From JBBROS01 sp965213845 (GTDB lineage Bacteria; Pseudomonadota; Alphaproteobacteria; Acetobacterales; Acetobacteraceae): DNA of 64,000 nt. How positions within the stretch are numbered: the stretch's first letter is position 1; each line of letters starts with the position of its first letter. This document shows, piece by piece, positions 51,219 to 60,313 of the stretch. Location of the stretch: NCBI GenBank assembly GCA_965213845.1, contig CBDCAI010000005.1:868001-932000 (forward strand). Direction: 5' to 3'. Below the pieces are notes generated by a model, which was given only the letters and a program-made list of their open reading frames with translations, searched no databases and had not been told where the DNA came from. The position numbers and the translations under genes were made by a program.

Positions 51219-52555
51219 GCGGCGCCGGGCCCTTTCGACAACAGGCGGAAGTTCGCGGGCGCGAGCACGTCGTGCATGCGGCGGCCGAGCAGGATGGCGA
51301 CCAGGGCCGCGCCGGCCACGACCGCGGCGAGGAACAGCAGCGACAGGGTGAACGAGCCCGTGGCGTCCCGCACGTAGCCGATGACGAACGGCCCGGCGAA
51401 CCCGCCGGTGCTGCCGGCCGAATTGATCAACGCCAGGCCCGCGGCGCTGGCGGTGCCGGTCAGCAGCGCCGTCGGCAGCGTCCAGACGGAGGGCGACGCC
51501 GCCGCGATGCCCGCGGTGCCGATCACGAGGCCGAGCAGCCCCAGGACCGGCGACGTGGTCATGGCCGTGAGCACGAAGCCACAGGCGGCGCACAGGAACG
51601 GGACGGCGACATGGGCGACGCGCGCGCCGGTGCGGTCGGCGTTCCAGCCGGCGAACAGCGTGGCCCCCACGGCGGCAGCGGCGGGGATGGCGGTGACCCA
51701 GCCCACCTGCATGGTGGTGAGGCCGAAGCCTTTGACGATCTGCGGCATCCAGATGGCCGCCCCGGTCGTGCCGATGACCAGGCCCAGCGCGATCAGGCAC
51801 ATGGCCAGCACGCGCCCGTCGGTCATGGCGCCCCAGATGGAGAATTTTTCCACCGTCTCCCGGGCTGCCCGTTCCCGGGCCAGCAGGTCGATGAGCACGG
51901 TCTTCTCGTGCGCGGTCAGGAAGCGGGCCTCGGCGGGGCGGCTGGGCAGGGCGAACCACACGACGACGCCCATGACGACGGCCGGCGCGCCCTCGATGAC
52001 GAACATCCATTGCCAGGCGTGCATCCCGGCGATGCCGTCCATGTGCTCGAGGATGAACGACGACAGCGGCGCGCCCACGACCGAGGACAGCGGCGGCGCG
52101 ATCTGCGTCAGGCCGTAGATGCGGGCGCGGTAGGCGCGGGGGAACCACAGCGTGCAATAGAACAGCAGGCCCGGGAAGAAGCCGGCCTCGGCTGCCCCCA
52201 ACGCCACGCGGATGGCGTAGAAGCTGTCGCGGTCCCACACGAAGGCGGTGCAGGCGGAGATGATGCCCCAGGTGATCATGATCCGCGCGATCCAGGCGCG
52301 GGCGCCGACGCGGGCCAGGACCAGGTTGCTCGGGATCTCGAACAGCACGTAGCCCAGGAAGAACAGGCCGGCGCCGGTGCCGAAGACGGTGGCGGAGAAG
52401 TGCAGGTCGGCGTTCATCCTCAACGCGGCGAAGCCGATGTTCACGCGGTCGAGGAAGGCGGCGAAGTAGCACAGCATCAGCAACGGGATGATGCGGTTGC
52501 GGACCTTGGCCAGAATGGCGACGTGTTCGGCAGTGAGCCCGCCGGTCGGTTCCAT
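51215..52555 (-). CDS. MFS transporter, anion:cation symporter (tartrate/hexuronate) type
   Basis: 446 residues, twelve helices. ACS features: RIIPLLMLCYFAAFLDRVNI then GFAALRMNADLHFSATVFG, GLFFLGYVLFEIPSNLVLAR, MITWGIISACTAFVW and GAAEAGFFPGLLFYCTLWFP. Relatives carry tartrate, glucarate, galactonate or hydroxyphenylacetate with protons. Coupled (ATGA overlap) to an enolase-family dehydratase, which supports a sugar-acid substrate. Divergent from the lactonase gene. Confidence 0.92.
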   Translation of the reverse strand: MEPTGGLTAEHVAILAKVRNRIIPLLMLCYFAAFLDRVNIGFAALRMNADLHFSATVFGTGAGLFFLGYVLFEIPSNLVLARVGARAWIARIMITWGIISACTAFVWDRDSFYAIRVALGAAEAGFFPGLLFYCTLWFPRAYRARIYGLTQIAPPLSSVVGAPLSSFILEHMDGIAGMHAWQWMFVIEGAPAVVMGVVVWFALPSRPAEARFLTAHEKTVLIDLLARERAARETVEKFSIWGAMTDGRVLAMCLIALGLVIGTTGAAIWMPQIVKGFGLTTMQVGWVTAIPAAAAVGATLFAGWNADRTGARVAHVAVPFLCAACGFVLTAMTTSPVLGLLGLVIGTAGIAAASPSVWTLPTALLTGTASAAGLALINSAGSTGGFAGPFVIGYVRDATGSFTLSLLFLAAVVAGAALVAILLGRRMHDVLAPANFRLLSKGPGAA

Positions 52556-52684
52556 GACGCCTCCCGGGCGTGGTTCTAGTGGCATCGATGCGGTCGTTGC
52601 CGCCGCGCCATGAACGCACCGCGGCCCGAGGCTTGTCAACGCTGCGGGCGGGCGCAGGATGGCGGCGGGACAGGGAGGTGCGGC

Positions 52685-53485
52685 GTGACGAAGCCCGGGG
52701 AACACGAAGTCTACGCCATCCGCTACGCGAGCCGGATGGCGCGGCGGTCGGACATGTTCATCGGCGGCGACCCGCATGACGGGCCGCTGGCGATGGACTA
52801 CTTCGTGTGGCTGATCGTGGCGGATGGGCGCCCGGTGGTGGTGGACACCGGCTTCAATGCCGAGGTCGCGGCGCGGCGGCAGCGGGCGCACCTGCGTTGC
52901 CCGATCGAGGCGCTCAGGCTGCTGGGCGTGGACCCGGCCTCGGTCGCGGACGTGGTCCAGACGCACCTGCACTACGACCACGTCGGCAACTTCGACAAGC
53001 TGCCGAACGCGACGTTCCACCTGCGGGAGGCGGAGATGCACTTCGCGGTGGGGCGGCACATGCGGCATGGCCACCTGCGGCAGTCCTACGAGGTGGAGGA
53101 CGTGGTGGGGATGGTGCGGGCGAACTATGCCGGGCGTGTGCGGTTCCACGATGGCGTCGTGGCGTTGGCACCGGGGATCGAGCTGCACCCGGCGCCGGGG
53201 CATTCGCCGGGGCTGCAGTTCGTGCGGGTGCATACGGCGCGCGGCTGGGTGGTGCTGGCGTCGGACGTGACGCACTACTACGAGAACATGGAGAGCGGCC
53301 GGCCGTTCACCGTGGCGGTCGATCTGGCGCAGATGCTGGACGGGTTCGACCTGCTGCGGGCGGCGGCGCCCACGCCCGCCCATATCGTGCCGGGCCATGA
53401 TCCCCAGGTAATGCAGCGCTATGCGCCGCCCCGCCCGGAGCTGGAGGGAATCGTGGTCCGCCTGGACGTGCCGCCCCGCGCCTGA
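52685..53485 (+). CDS. MBL-fold lactonase-like hydrolase (AHL lactonase family)
   Basis: 266 residues, GTG start. Metal motif THLHYDHVGN (HxHxDH) near residue 97, further ligands in HPAPGHSPG, VLASDVTHYYENM and HIVPGHDP, a full dinuclear zinc site. AiiA-like N-acyl homoserine lactonases share this layout, but many relatives act on other lactones or esters. It faces away from the sugar-acid carrier/dehydratase pair, so sugar lactone hydrolysis is an equally good guess as quorum quenching. Confidence 0.87.
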   Translation: MTKPGEHEVYAIRYASRMARRSDMFIGGDPHDGPLAMDYFVWLIVADGRPVVVDTGFNAEVAARRQRAHLRCPIEALRLLGVDPASVADVVQTHLHYDHVGNFDKLPNATFHLREAEMHFAVGRHMRHGHLRQSYEVEDVVGMVRANYAGRVRFHDGVVALAPGIELHPAPGHSPGLQFVRVHTARGWVVLASDVTHYYENMESGRPFTVAVDLAQMLDGFDLLRAAAPTPAHIVPGHDPQVMQRYAPPRPELEGIVVRLDVPPRA

Positions 53486-53501
53486 CGGAGCGGTCCCGGG
53501 G

Positions 53502-55967
53502 TCAGGCCGGGCTGAGGGCGGCGTCGGCCGTGGCGTCGAGCACGTCACGGATGCATCGTGCGAGGTCATCGGCGCCGATGGGCTTGCGCAGCACGACCAC
53601 GTCGGACGGGACGGTGGCGAGCCCGTCCGCCTCGGCGTATCCGGTGACGATGATGGCGGGCAGGCCCGGGCGGAGTTGACGGGCCTGGCGCACCAGCGCG
53701 CCGCCATCGATGCCCGGCATGGCGAAGTCGGTGACGATGATGTCGAGTTCCAGGTCCTGCCGAAGCAGCGCGGCCGCGGCCTCTCCGCTTCGGGCCGGGA
53801 CGACGGTGAAGCCGGTCGTGCGCAGGACCTCGCTCATGACGGCCAGGAGGTCGGGCACGTCATCCACCAGCAGGATGCGGCCGGCACCCTGGAAGGTTGG
53901 CTTGGACCGCAGCGGCTCGGGCGCGCCGGCCGCGGCGATGGGCAGCCACAGCTCCACCCGCGTGCCGAGCCCTGGGGTGCTGCGGACGCGGAGCGCCCCG
54001 CCGGACTGGCGGGCGAATCCCTGGACCATGGACAGGCCGAGACCCGATCCCTTGCCGACGCCCTTGGTGGTGAAGAAGGGTTCGCAGGCCTGCGCCAGCG
54101 TTTCCGGCGACATGCCCATGCCGTCATCCGACACGGTGAGCCGGATGTGACGGCCGGGCGCCAGGCCGTCGGGTGCGTCGGACGTGGCCTCGGCACAGCG
54201 CGCCTCGATCCCGAGGCGCCCGCCCTCGAGCATGGCGTCGCGGGCGTTAATGGACAGGTTGAGCAGCGCCGCCTCCAGCTGGGCCGCGTCGGCGAAGACG
54301 GGCGGGAGGTCCGGCTCGACATCGAGCTGGAGGGCGATGCGGGGCCCGAGGGTGCGCGACAGGATGCGCGTCAGCTGCGCCAGAAGCGCCGGGACCTCGA
54401 TGGCGCGGGGTTCCAGCACCTGCTGGCGGGAGAAGGCGAGCAGGCTGTGGGTCAGGCGGGCCCCGCTTTCGCTGGCGGCCAGCGCCATGGCGGCGAAGTC
54501 GAGCGCGCGCGGCCGGTCCTGCACCTCGTCGATCAGCAGCTCGAGCGCGCCGAGCTGGGCCTGGAGCAGGTTGTTGAAGTCGTGCGCGACCCCCGCCGTC
54601 AGCTGGCCCACCGCCTCCATCCGTTGTGCCTGATAAAGCTGTGCCTCCGCTTCCCGCCGCTGGGTGATGTCGCGCATGACCAGGACGAAGCCCTGCCCGC
54701 CATCGAGCCTTCGGCCGGCCGCCTCGACCCAGAGCGTCGTTCCGTCCCGCCGCCGGGCGCGGTAGCCGACCGGCGGCGCGTGGCCGTGTGTGGCGATGCT
54801 GGCCAGGTTGGCCAGGAGCATCGGCCAGTCATCCGGATGGGCGATCGCCTTCAGGTGGTCGCCCAGCAGCGCCTGGGGTGGGGTGAAGAGCAGGCGTTCG
54901 CTGGCCGGGGAGACCCAGATGTGGCGGAGGTCCGGGCCCAACTGGATGATGAGGTCCGTGCAGTTGTCGGCCAGCAGCCGGTACCGGCTTTCCCGCTGGT
55001 GCACCTCGCGCTCCGCCGCGTCCTGCAGTTCCAGTTGCCGGGCGAAGCGGATGCCGAGCACGGCGATGATCCCGGCGGTGCAGAGCGTCACGACCAGATG
55101 GAACAGGGCGTCGGCACGCCAGAGCGCCAGCACTTCGTCATGGCCATGGGCGACGGTGATGACGAGGTCGTACCCCTCGACCCGGTGGTAGCTGCCGCGA
55201 TGTTCGACGTCGTCGATCACGGAGCGCGTCGCCCACGGACCATGTGGGCTTTGTTTCAGCAGGGTCCGGTAGACGGGCCGCTCGCCGAGGTCTGCGCCGA
55301 TGGCCGGCGTCTCCGGGTAGCGCGCCAGCAGGATGCCGTCGCTGCGTGACAGACCGATCATCCCGTCGGTCCCCAGGACGAAGCTGCGGTAGATCGCGGC
55401 GAGGGCTTCGGTCGGGATGGTGGCCACCACCACGCCGTTGAAGCGCCCATAGGGGCCATCGACCCGGCGTGACAACGTGATGATCCAGGTGCCGTCCACC
55501 ATGCTGCGAAGCGGACGGCCGATGTGCAGGCCCCGATCGGGCTGTGCGCGATGACGCTGGAAGATGGCGAGGTCGGCGATCTCGCTCCGCCGGGCGGTGG
55601 TCGTGGCAGCCCAGGAACTGCCGGCGGCCGACACCCTGTCGCCCTGCGCATCGAAGGCCGAGAGGCCTCGCAGCATCGGGACGGAGGCCCCCTGGCGGGT
55701 GGCGATCGGCGGGTGGGTGGTGGCCGGTGCGGGCCCCGCCTCGAGGTCGGAGCGCATGTCGAGCAGCAAGGCGTCGGTCACGCGCAGCAGGTCGTGCGCG
55801 TGCAGGGCCAGCGACTGCGCCAGGTTCGCCGTCTCCACTTGGTTGGCGGCGAGCTGGATCTGCCGCGCCTGCCAGGTGCGCCACAGGTCGAGCCCGAGCA
55901 GCACCAGGCAGATGACGACCACGCAGGCGGCAAGCGTCCGGGGCGATGCCCCGGCACGCTTGGCCAC
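53502..55967 (-). CDS. Membrane hybrid sensor histidine kinase (Cache-PAS-HisKA-HATPase-REC)
   Basis: About 821 residues. Helix 1 TLAACVVVICLVLLGLDLW; a periplasmic domain of about 260 residues resembling double-Cache/PDC sensors (MVDGTWIITLSRRVDG, VVVATIPTEALAAIYRSF); helix 2 ALFHLVVTLCTAGIIAVLGI near residue 290; PAS about 325-440; HisKA GQLTAGVAHDFNNLLQAQ near 460; N-box LLNLSINARDAML; G2 GKGSGLGLSMV; C-terminal receiver with VDDVPD and phosphoacceptor IIVTDFAMPGIDG near 744. The start is uncertain: the frame stays open upstream, and GTG at 55967 leaves a natural first helix without overlapping the neighbour. Confidence 0.9.
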   Translation of the reverse strand: MAKRAGASPRTLAACVVVICLVLLGLDLWRTWQARQIQLAANQVETANLAQSLALHAHDLLRVTDALLLDMRSDLEAGPAPATTHPPIATRQGASVPMLRGLSAFDAQGDRVSAAGSSWAATTTARRSEIADLAIFQRHRAQPDRGLHIGRPLRSMVDGTWIITLSRRVDGPYGRFNGVVVATIPTEALAAIYRSFVLGTDGMIGLSRSDGILLARYPETPAIGADLGERPVYRTLLKQSPHGPWATRSVIDDVEHRGSYHRVEGYDLVITVAHGHDEVLALWRADALFHLVVTLCTAGIIAVLGIRFARQLELQDAAEREVHQRESRYRLLADNCTDLIIQLGPDLRHIWVSPASERLLFTPPQALLGDHLKAIAHPDDWPMLLANLASIATHGHAPPVGYRARRRDGTTLWVEAAGRRLDGGQGFVLVMRDITQRREAEAQLYQAQRMEAVGQLTAGVAHDFNNLLQAQLGALELLIDEVQDRPRALDFAAMALAASESGARLTHSLLAFSRQQVLEPRAIEVPALLAQLTRILSRTLGPRIALQLDVEPDLPPVFADAAQLEAALLNLSINARDAMLEGGRLGIEARCAEATSDAPDGLAPGRHIRLTVSDDGMGMSPETLAQACEPFFTTKGVGKGSGLGLSMVQGFARQSGGALRVRSTPGLGTRVELWLPIAAAGAPEPLRSKPTFQGAGRILLVDDVPDLLAVMSEVLRTTGFTVVPARSGEAAAALLRQDLELDIIVTDFAMPGIDGGALVRQARQLRPGLPAIIVTGYAEADGLATVPSDVVVLRKPIGADDLARCIRDVLDATADAALSPA

Positions 55968-55999
55968 CTCGTTCGGTGCGTCCGTCGGGTCGCGAGGGC

Positions 56000-56755
56000 T
56001 CAGCGCGTGGAGCCGCACAGGCTCGGCCCGGCGAGGGCCACGGCCGGCCCGGTGGTGTCGAACAGCCTGCGGATGCGCGCGAAGAACTCTGCCCGGCGGA
56101 ACGGCTTGGCCAGAAGATGCACCGATGGCGGCAACGATTGCAGCTCGTGCAGGTCCGGATAGCCGCTGATGACCAGCGCCCGAAGCCCCGGGTCGTTCTG
56201 GCAGGCCTCCATCACCAGGTCCCGGCCGGTCATGCCGGGCATCGCGTGGTCGGTCACCAGCAGGTCCACCGGCCGCGTCGCCAGGATCTGCAGCGCCTCT
56301 TCGCCGCTGGAGGCCACGGCGACGTCGAAGTCCGCCGCTTCCAGGAAGGCGCCGACCGTGACCAGAATGTCGGACGAGTCGTCGATCAGCAGCGCCTGCC
56401 GTCGGGTCTGCCCGGCTGGCACAGCCGTCGCGGCCGCGACGCCGGCCACCTCCGTCATCCAGCTGACGATCGCCTGGGCCTCCCGCGCCTCCCACTCCCG
56501 GCGGAGCGCGATATGGGTCCGCACCGCCTCATCCAGCAGCGCGGTGCGACGGTCGTTGCCGAGGTGTGGGGCGGGATACCCCAGCGACGTGTGATACCAC
56601 TCCGTGATGGCGCCGGCCGCGTGGGCCAGGTCGGTCGGCGGACGGGCCGGGCCCCGCGTCACGGCGTCGGCAGCACGGCGGAAGGCAGCCACCAGCGCCT
56701 CACCCGCCTCGGTTCGGGGCTGCTCGGGACGCATGGAATGGTCGGTGTCGGGCAT
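56000..56755 (-). CDS. Response regulator with C-terminal receiver and unknown N-terminal domain
   Basis: 251 residues. Residues 1-115 form an alpha-helical region I do not recognise (ALVAAFRRAADAVTRG, AITEWYHTSLGYPAPHLGND, LRREWEAREAQAIVSWMTEV). Residues 120-238 are a complete receiver: IDDSSD, LLVTDHAMPGMTG with the phosphoaspartate near 164, ALVISGY, LLAKPF. There is no DNA-binding or enzymatic output, and placing the receiver at the C-terminus is unusual. It starts 34 bp after the 81-residue gene and ends 32 bp before the hybrid kinase, so the three form an operon. Confidence 0.85.
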   Translation of the reverse strand: MPDTDHSMRPEQPRTEAGEALVAAFRRAADAVTRGPARPPTDLAHAAGAITEWYHTSLGYPAPHLGNDRRTALLDEAVRTHIALRREWEAREAQAIVSWMTEVAGVAAATAVPAGQTRRQALLIDDSSDILVTVGAFLEAADFDVAVASSGEEALQILATRPVDLLVTDHAMPGMTGRDLVMEACQNDPGLRALVISGYPDLHELQSLPPSVHLLAKPFRRAEFFARIRRLFDTTGPAVALAGPSLCGSTR

Positions 56756-56789
56756 GGTCGGGCCTCCGGGCTGGGTGGGTGGGGGCGGT

Positions 56790-57035
56790 TCAGGCGATCG
56801 CGGGGAACGCCGGCTCGCTGATCGGGACGGGAAGCGCGGGGGCGTCATCGTCGTTCAGGATCAACGCCAGGAGCCGGAGCGCGTCCGGGCCGTCGAACGA
56901 CGGCACCGCGCCACGCTCCATCTGTTCGGCCAGCATCTGGGCCTGTGCGCCAATGATCAACCGCGCCCGCCGCAACGCCTCCGTCGAAAGGGAGACCTGT
57001 AGCGCGGGCGAGGATCGTTGCCATTCGGAATGCAT
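56790..57035 (-). CDS. Small hypothetical protein of the signalling operon
   Basis: 81 residues. LSTEALRRARLIIGAQAQML then AEQMERGAVPSFDGPDALRL suggests two amphipathic helices; the tail is Ala/Pro-rich. No signal peptide and no cysteine. GAAGGATGG lies just upstream of the ATG. No family recognised. First gene of the leftward operon with the receiver protein and hybrid kinase; a connector or anti-kinase role would fit but is speculation. Confidence 0.7.
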   Translation of the reverse strand: MHSEWQRSSPALQVSLSTEALRRARLIIGAQAQMLAEQMERGAVPSFDGPDALRLLALILNDDDAPALPVPISEPAFPAIA

Positions 57036-57107
57036 GCGTCCATCCTTCGGGGCCGTCCTGGCCGATGCGGTGCGGGTGACACCACGGCAGACCTTGACCC
57101 GAAAAGG

Positions 57108-58265
57108 TTAAGGAAGCCTTGCCGAACCCTCCGTCCCGTCGAGCGTCGCCACCAGGCCCGCGAGCAGCCGCCCCCGCGTCACCAGGCTGTCCACCAGCAG
57201 ATGCTCCTCCAGCGTGTGCCCGCCGTTGCCGAGCACCCCCAGGCCGTCCAGCGTCGGGATGCCCAGCGCGCCGGTGAAGTTGCCGTCCGAGCCGCCGCCG
57301 GCGCTGCGGTGCGGCAGCGGGATCCCGATCCGGCGGGCCAGGGTCAGCGCCTGGTCGTAGACGCCCATCGTGCCGGGCCCCGGCTCCCATACCGGGCGGG
57401 TCACGCCGCGGCGGACGGCCAAGGTGACGTCGTCCGCCGTGCCGGCCAAGGCAAGCATCCGGGCCACGCCGGCCTCGAGGTCGGGCTGCCGCTTGGCCAT
57501 GCTCAGCACCTCGGCGGTGCAGGTGGTCGCCACGCAGTTCACCCATTGGCCGCCCCGCACGACACCCACGCTGAAGGTGCAGTCCTCGGTCGTCATCCCG
57601 TCGATCTCGATCATCCGGCGTGCCATGGCGCGGATGGCCGACCGGCCTTCGGACAGGCGGGCGCCGGCGTGGCTCGGGCGGCCGGTGGTGCTGATGTCGA
57701 ACCGGGCGATGGCGTAGCGGCCGGTGGTGACCTCGTGGCCGGGGCCGCCGGGTTCGGGCACCAGGACGCAGGCGTGCCGGGCGGCCTCGGCCTCGATGAG
57801 GTCGCGGGTCGAGGGGGAGCCGACCTCCTCGTCGCTGGTGAACAGTATCGTGACGGGCAGCGGGGTCTGAATCCCTGCGGCGGCCAGCTGCCGCATCGCC
57901 TCCAGCAGCAGCAGGTTGCCGCCCTTCATGTCGTAGATCCCAGGCCCGTAGCAGCGGTTGCCGTCGTGCCGCCAGGGCAGGGCCGCGAGCGTGCCGATGG
58001 GGTGGACGGTGTCCATGTGGCCCATCAGCAGAAGGCCGGGGAGGGCGGGGCTGGGGTGGGGAAAGGTGGCGCGGACGCAGCCGGCGAAGCCCATGCGGCC
58101 CGGGATGCGCTCGATGCGGGCGCCCATCATGGCCAGGTCGCGGGCGGCCAGGTCCATCATCCGTTCGACGGCGGCGGCGTCGAAGGTGGGGCTCTCGCAT
58201 TCCACCCAGGGCCGCAGGTCCCGCAGCATGCGGGCGGAGTCGAACGGGAGCTGGGTGGGGTCCAT
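57108..58265 (-). CDS. M20-family metallopeptidase (glutamate carboxypeptidase/CPG2-like)
   Basis: 385 residues. Metal and catalytic residues: LLMGHMDTVHP (His and Asp), GPGIYDMKGG (bridging Asp), FTSDEEVGSPSTRD (catalytic Glu), VLVPEPGGPG, and GNGGHTLEEHLLVDS with the last His ligand. Dimerisation domain with TTGRPSHAGARLSEGRSAIR. No signal peptide, so cytoplasmic. The CPG2 group removes C-terminal glutamate from folate-like or N-acyl amino acids. AGGTGCCGCC precedes the ATG. Divergent from the capsule export lipoprotein gene. Confidence 0.92.
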   Translation of the reverse strand: MDPTQLPFDSARMLRDLRPWVECESPTFDAAAVERMMDLAARDLAMMGARIERIPGRMGFAGCVRATFPHPSPALPGLLLMGHMDTVHPIGTLAALPWRHDGNRCYGPGIYDMKGGNLLLLEAMRQLAAAGIQTPLPVTILFTSDEEVGSPSTRDLIEAEAARHACVLVPEPGGPGHEVTTGRYAIARFDISTTGRPSHAGARLSEGRSAIRAMARRMIEIDGMTTEDCTFSVGVVRGGQWVNCVATTCTAEVLSMAKRQPDLEAGVARMLALAGTADDVTLAVRRGVTRPVWEPGPGTMGVYDQALTLARRIGIPLPHRSAGGGSDGNFTGALGIPTLDGLGVLGNGGHTLEEHLLVDSLVTRGRLLAGLVATLDGTEGSARLP

Positions 58266-58440
58266 GGCGGCACCTCGCGGGGGTAGGGCAGGCGAACGGG
58301 ACGGGCCCCGGTCGACAGGCCGAGTGGACCAGAGTACGGCGGCCCTCGCCAGCGCCCGGGCGGCTGGACAGGAGGCCGGCGACTGGCTACCGCTGTCGGG
58401 AACTCGTGCCGAACGATTCCGGCCTGCGCATGGAACCACT

Positions 58441-59646
58441 ATGACCCGCATCCCGACCCGGCACCGCCGCCTTCCGGCCCTTGTCGTCCTGCTGGCTTCC
58501 GGCTGCAGCAGCCTGCCGACCTCGGGCCCCAGCAACACCCAGGTGGTGGACGAGCTGACGACGGGGCAGAACCCGCTGGGCGCCCGATTGGTGGAGATGA
58601 CGCCTGCGGTGGTGCAGGCGCTGCGGGACCGGCCCGAGCGGTCGTTCAGCGTCATCGACCGGCTGCGGTCCAACCGGGCGGTGGACCGGCTGGGGCCAGG
58701 CGACGTGCTGACGGTGTCGATCTACGAGGCGGGAAACGCGCTGTTCGCGCCGCGCCGCACGTCGGCCGATGGCGACACGCCGACTTCGGGCTCGACGGCG
58801 GAGACCCTGCCGCGGGTGACGGTGGACCGGAACGGCACGATCATGGTGCCCTATGCCGGCGAGATCAAAGTGTCGGGGCACACGACGACGGAGGTGCAGC
58901 GCATCATCCAGTCCCGCCTGGCGGATCGGACGGCGCAGCCGCAGGTGCTGGTCAGCCTCGTGCAGAATGGCAGCAACATCATCTATGTGTCGGGCGACGT
59001 TCGCAATCCCGGACGGTATCCGCTGACGCTGGCGCACGAGAACCTGCTGGACATCGTGGCGCTGGCCGGCGGGCCGACGCATAGCCCGCAGGACACGGTG
59101 GTGAAGGTGAACCGCCGGGGCAAGGAGGCCTCGACGTCGTTGACGCGGGTGCAGACGATCACCGAGGAGAACATTCCGGTGGAGCCGCAGGACCGCATCC
59201 AGGTGGACTACCTGCCGCGGTCGTACCTGTCGTTCGGCGCGACGGGCCGGGTGGCGCAGATCCCGTTCGACGCGGCGCAGGTGTCGTTGGCCGAGGCCGT
59301 GGCCCGGGTGGGCGGGCTCGATGACAACCGGGCGAATCCCGAGGCGGTGTTCCTGTTCCGGTACGAGCGTCCGGCGAATGCGCAGACGCTGGGGCTGACC
59401 GCGCCCGGCACGGGTCTGCCGGTGCCGACGGCCGTGATCCCCGGCGCGATGCCTCAGGGCGTGCCGGTGGTCTACCAGGTCAACATGCGGGACCCGCAGA
59501 CGTATTTCGCGATCCAGCAGTTCAGCATGCAGGACAAGGACCTGATCTACATCGCCAATGCGCCGACGGTGCAGATCTACAAGTTCCTGCAGCTGCTCTA
59601 CACGCTCGCCAGCCCGGCCGTGACGGCGCGCGCCATCACCAACTGA
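58441..59646 (+). CDS. Outer-membrane polysaccharide export lipoprotein (Wza/KpsD type)
   Basis: 401 residues. Lipobox LLASGCSS near residue 20. Poly_export domain LGPGDVLTVSIYEAG at about 80, with VDRNGTIMVPYAGEIKVSGH; two SLBB domains, IIYVSGDVRNPGRYPLTLAH at about 180 and YLSFGATGRVAQIPFDA at about 260; C-terminal amphipathic helix region NAPTVQIYKFLQLLYTLASP. It forms the outer-membrane channel for capsule or exopolysaccharide. It faces the inner-membrane exporter genes across a 19-bp gap instead of sharing their strand. Confidence 0.93.
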   Translation: MTRIPTRHRRLPALVVLLASGCSSLPTSGPSNTQVVDELTTGQNPLGARLVEMTPAVVQALRDRPERSFSVIDRLRSNRAVDRLGPGDVLTVSIYEAGNALFAPRRTSADGDTPTSGSTAETLPRVTVDRNGTIMVPYAGEIKVSGHTTTEVQRIIQSRLADRTAQPQVLVSLVQNGSNIIYVSGDVRNPGRYPLTLAHENLLDIVALAGGPTHSPQDTVVKVNRRGKEASTSLTRVQTITEENIPVEPQDRIQVDYLPRSYLSFGATGRVAQIPFDAAQVSLAEAVARVGGLDDNRANPEAVFLFRYERPANAQTLGLTAPGTGLPVPTAVIPGAMPQGVPVVYQVNMRDPQTYFAIQQFSMQDKDLIYIANAPTVQIYKFLQLLYTLASPAVTARAITN

Positions 59647-59665
59647 GGCCGATGCGGGCCAGCCT

Positions 59666-60313
59666 TTAGAGCGCGTCGTAGAAGCTGGCCGCCTCGTTCA
59701 CGCCGTCGAACATGGTCAGCTTGCCGTCGTGGATGACGGCACCGGTGTCGCAGGTGTCGCGGATGAAGTTCATGTCGTGCGAGACGATGATGAGCGCGCG
59801 GTCGCTGCGGCGGTCGAACAGCTCTTCCCGGCAGCGCTGGTGGAAGCGGGCGTCGCCCACCATGATGACCTCGTCGATGAGGTAGCATTCGAACTCGATG
59901 GCGATCGACAGGGCGAAGGCGAGCCGGGACCGCATGCCGCTGGAGTAGGTCCGGACGGGTTCGGCGAGCTGGCTGCCGAGCTCGGCGAAGTCGTCGACGA
60001 ACCTTCGGGTGGCTTCGTAGGGCAGCCCATAGATGCGGGCGATGAAGCGAAGGTTGTCGAGGCCGGTCAGGCTGCCCTGGAAGGCGCCGCTGAAGGCGAG
60101 CGGCCACGAGACGGACATCGAGCGCTCGACATGGCCCGACGTCGGGAACTCGACCCCGCCGATGATCTTGATGAGCGTCGACTTCCCCGCGCCGTTCCGC
60201 CCGAGGATGCCCAGCTTCTGCCCGCGATGGACCTGGAAGTTGACCCGGTCGAGCACCCGACGGGTGCCCTGGTGCGCCTTGAAGTCTTTCGAGATATCGA
60301 TGCCGCGGATCAT
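59666..60313 (-). CDS. kpsT: Capsular polysaccharide ABC exporter ATPase (KpsT/CtrD type)
   Basis: 215 residues. Walker A LGRNGAGKSTLIKIIGG, Q-loop region SWPLAFSGAFQGSLTGLDNL typical of polysaccharide exporters, signature TYSSGMRSRLAFALS, Walker B CYLIDEVIMVGD, H-loop VSHDMNF. KpsT length, without the C-terminal carbohydrate-binding domain of Wzt. The ATG overlaps the permease stop by 4 bp. It powers lipid-linked polysaccharide export across the inner membrane. Confidence 0.94.
   Translation of the reverse strand: MIRGIDISKDFKAHQGTRRVLDRVNFQVHRGQKLGILGRNGAGKSTLIKIIGGVEFPTSGHVERSMSVSWPLAFSGAFQGSLTGLDNLRFIARIYGLPYEATRRFVDDFAELGSQLAEPVRTYSSGMRSRLAFALSIAIEFECYLIDEVIMVGDARFHQRCREELFDRRSDRALIIVSHDMNFIRDTCDTGAVIHDGKLTMFDGVNEAASFYDAL

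Noticed and set aside
53502..56495. Longer 997-residue version of the hybrid kinase
   Set aside because: The extra N-terminus overlaps the receiver gene in another frame and is low-complexity Gly/Arg/Asp text; the first membrane helix begins only after 55967.
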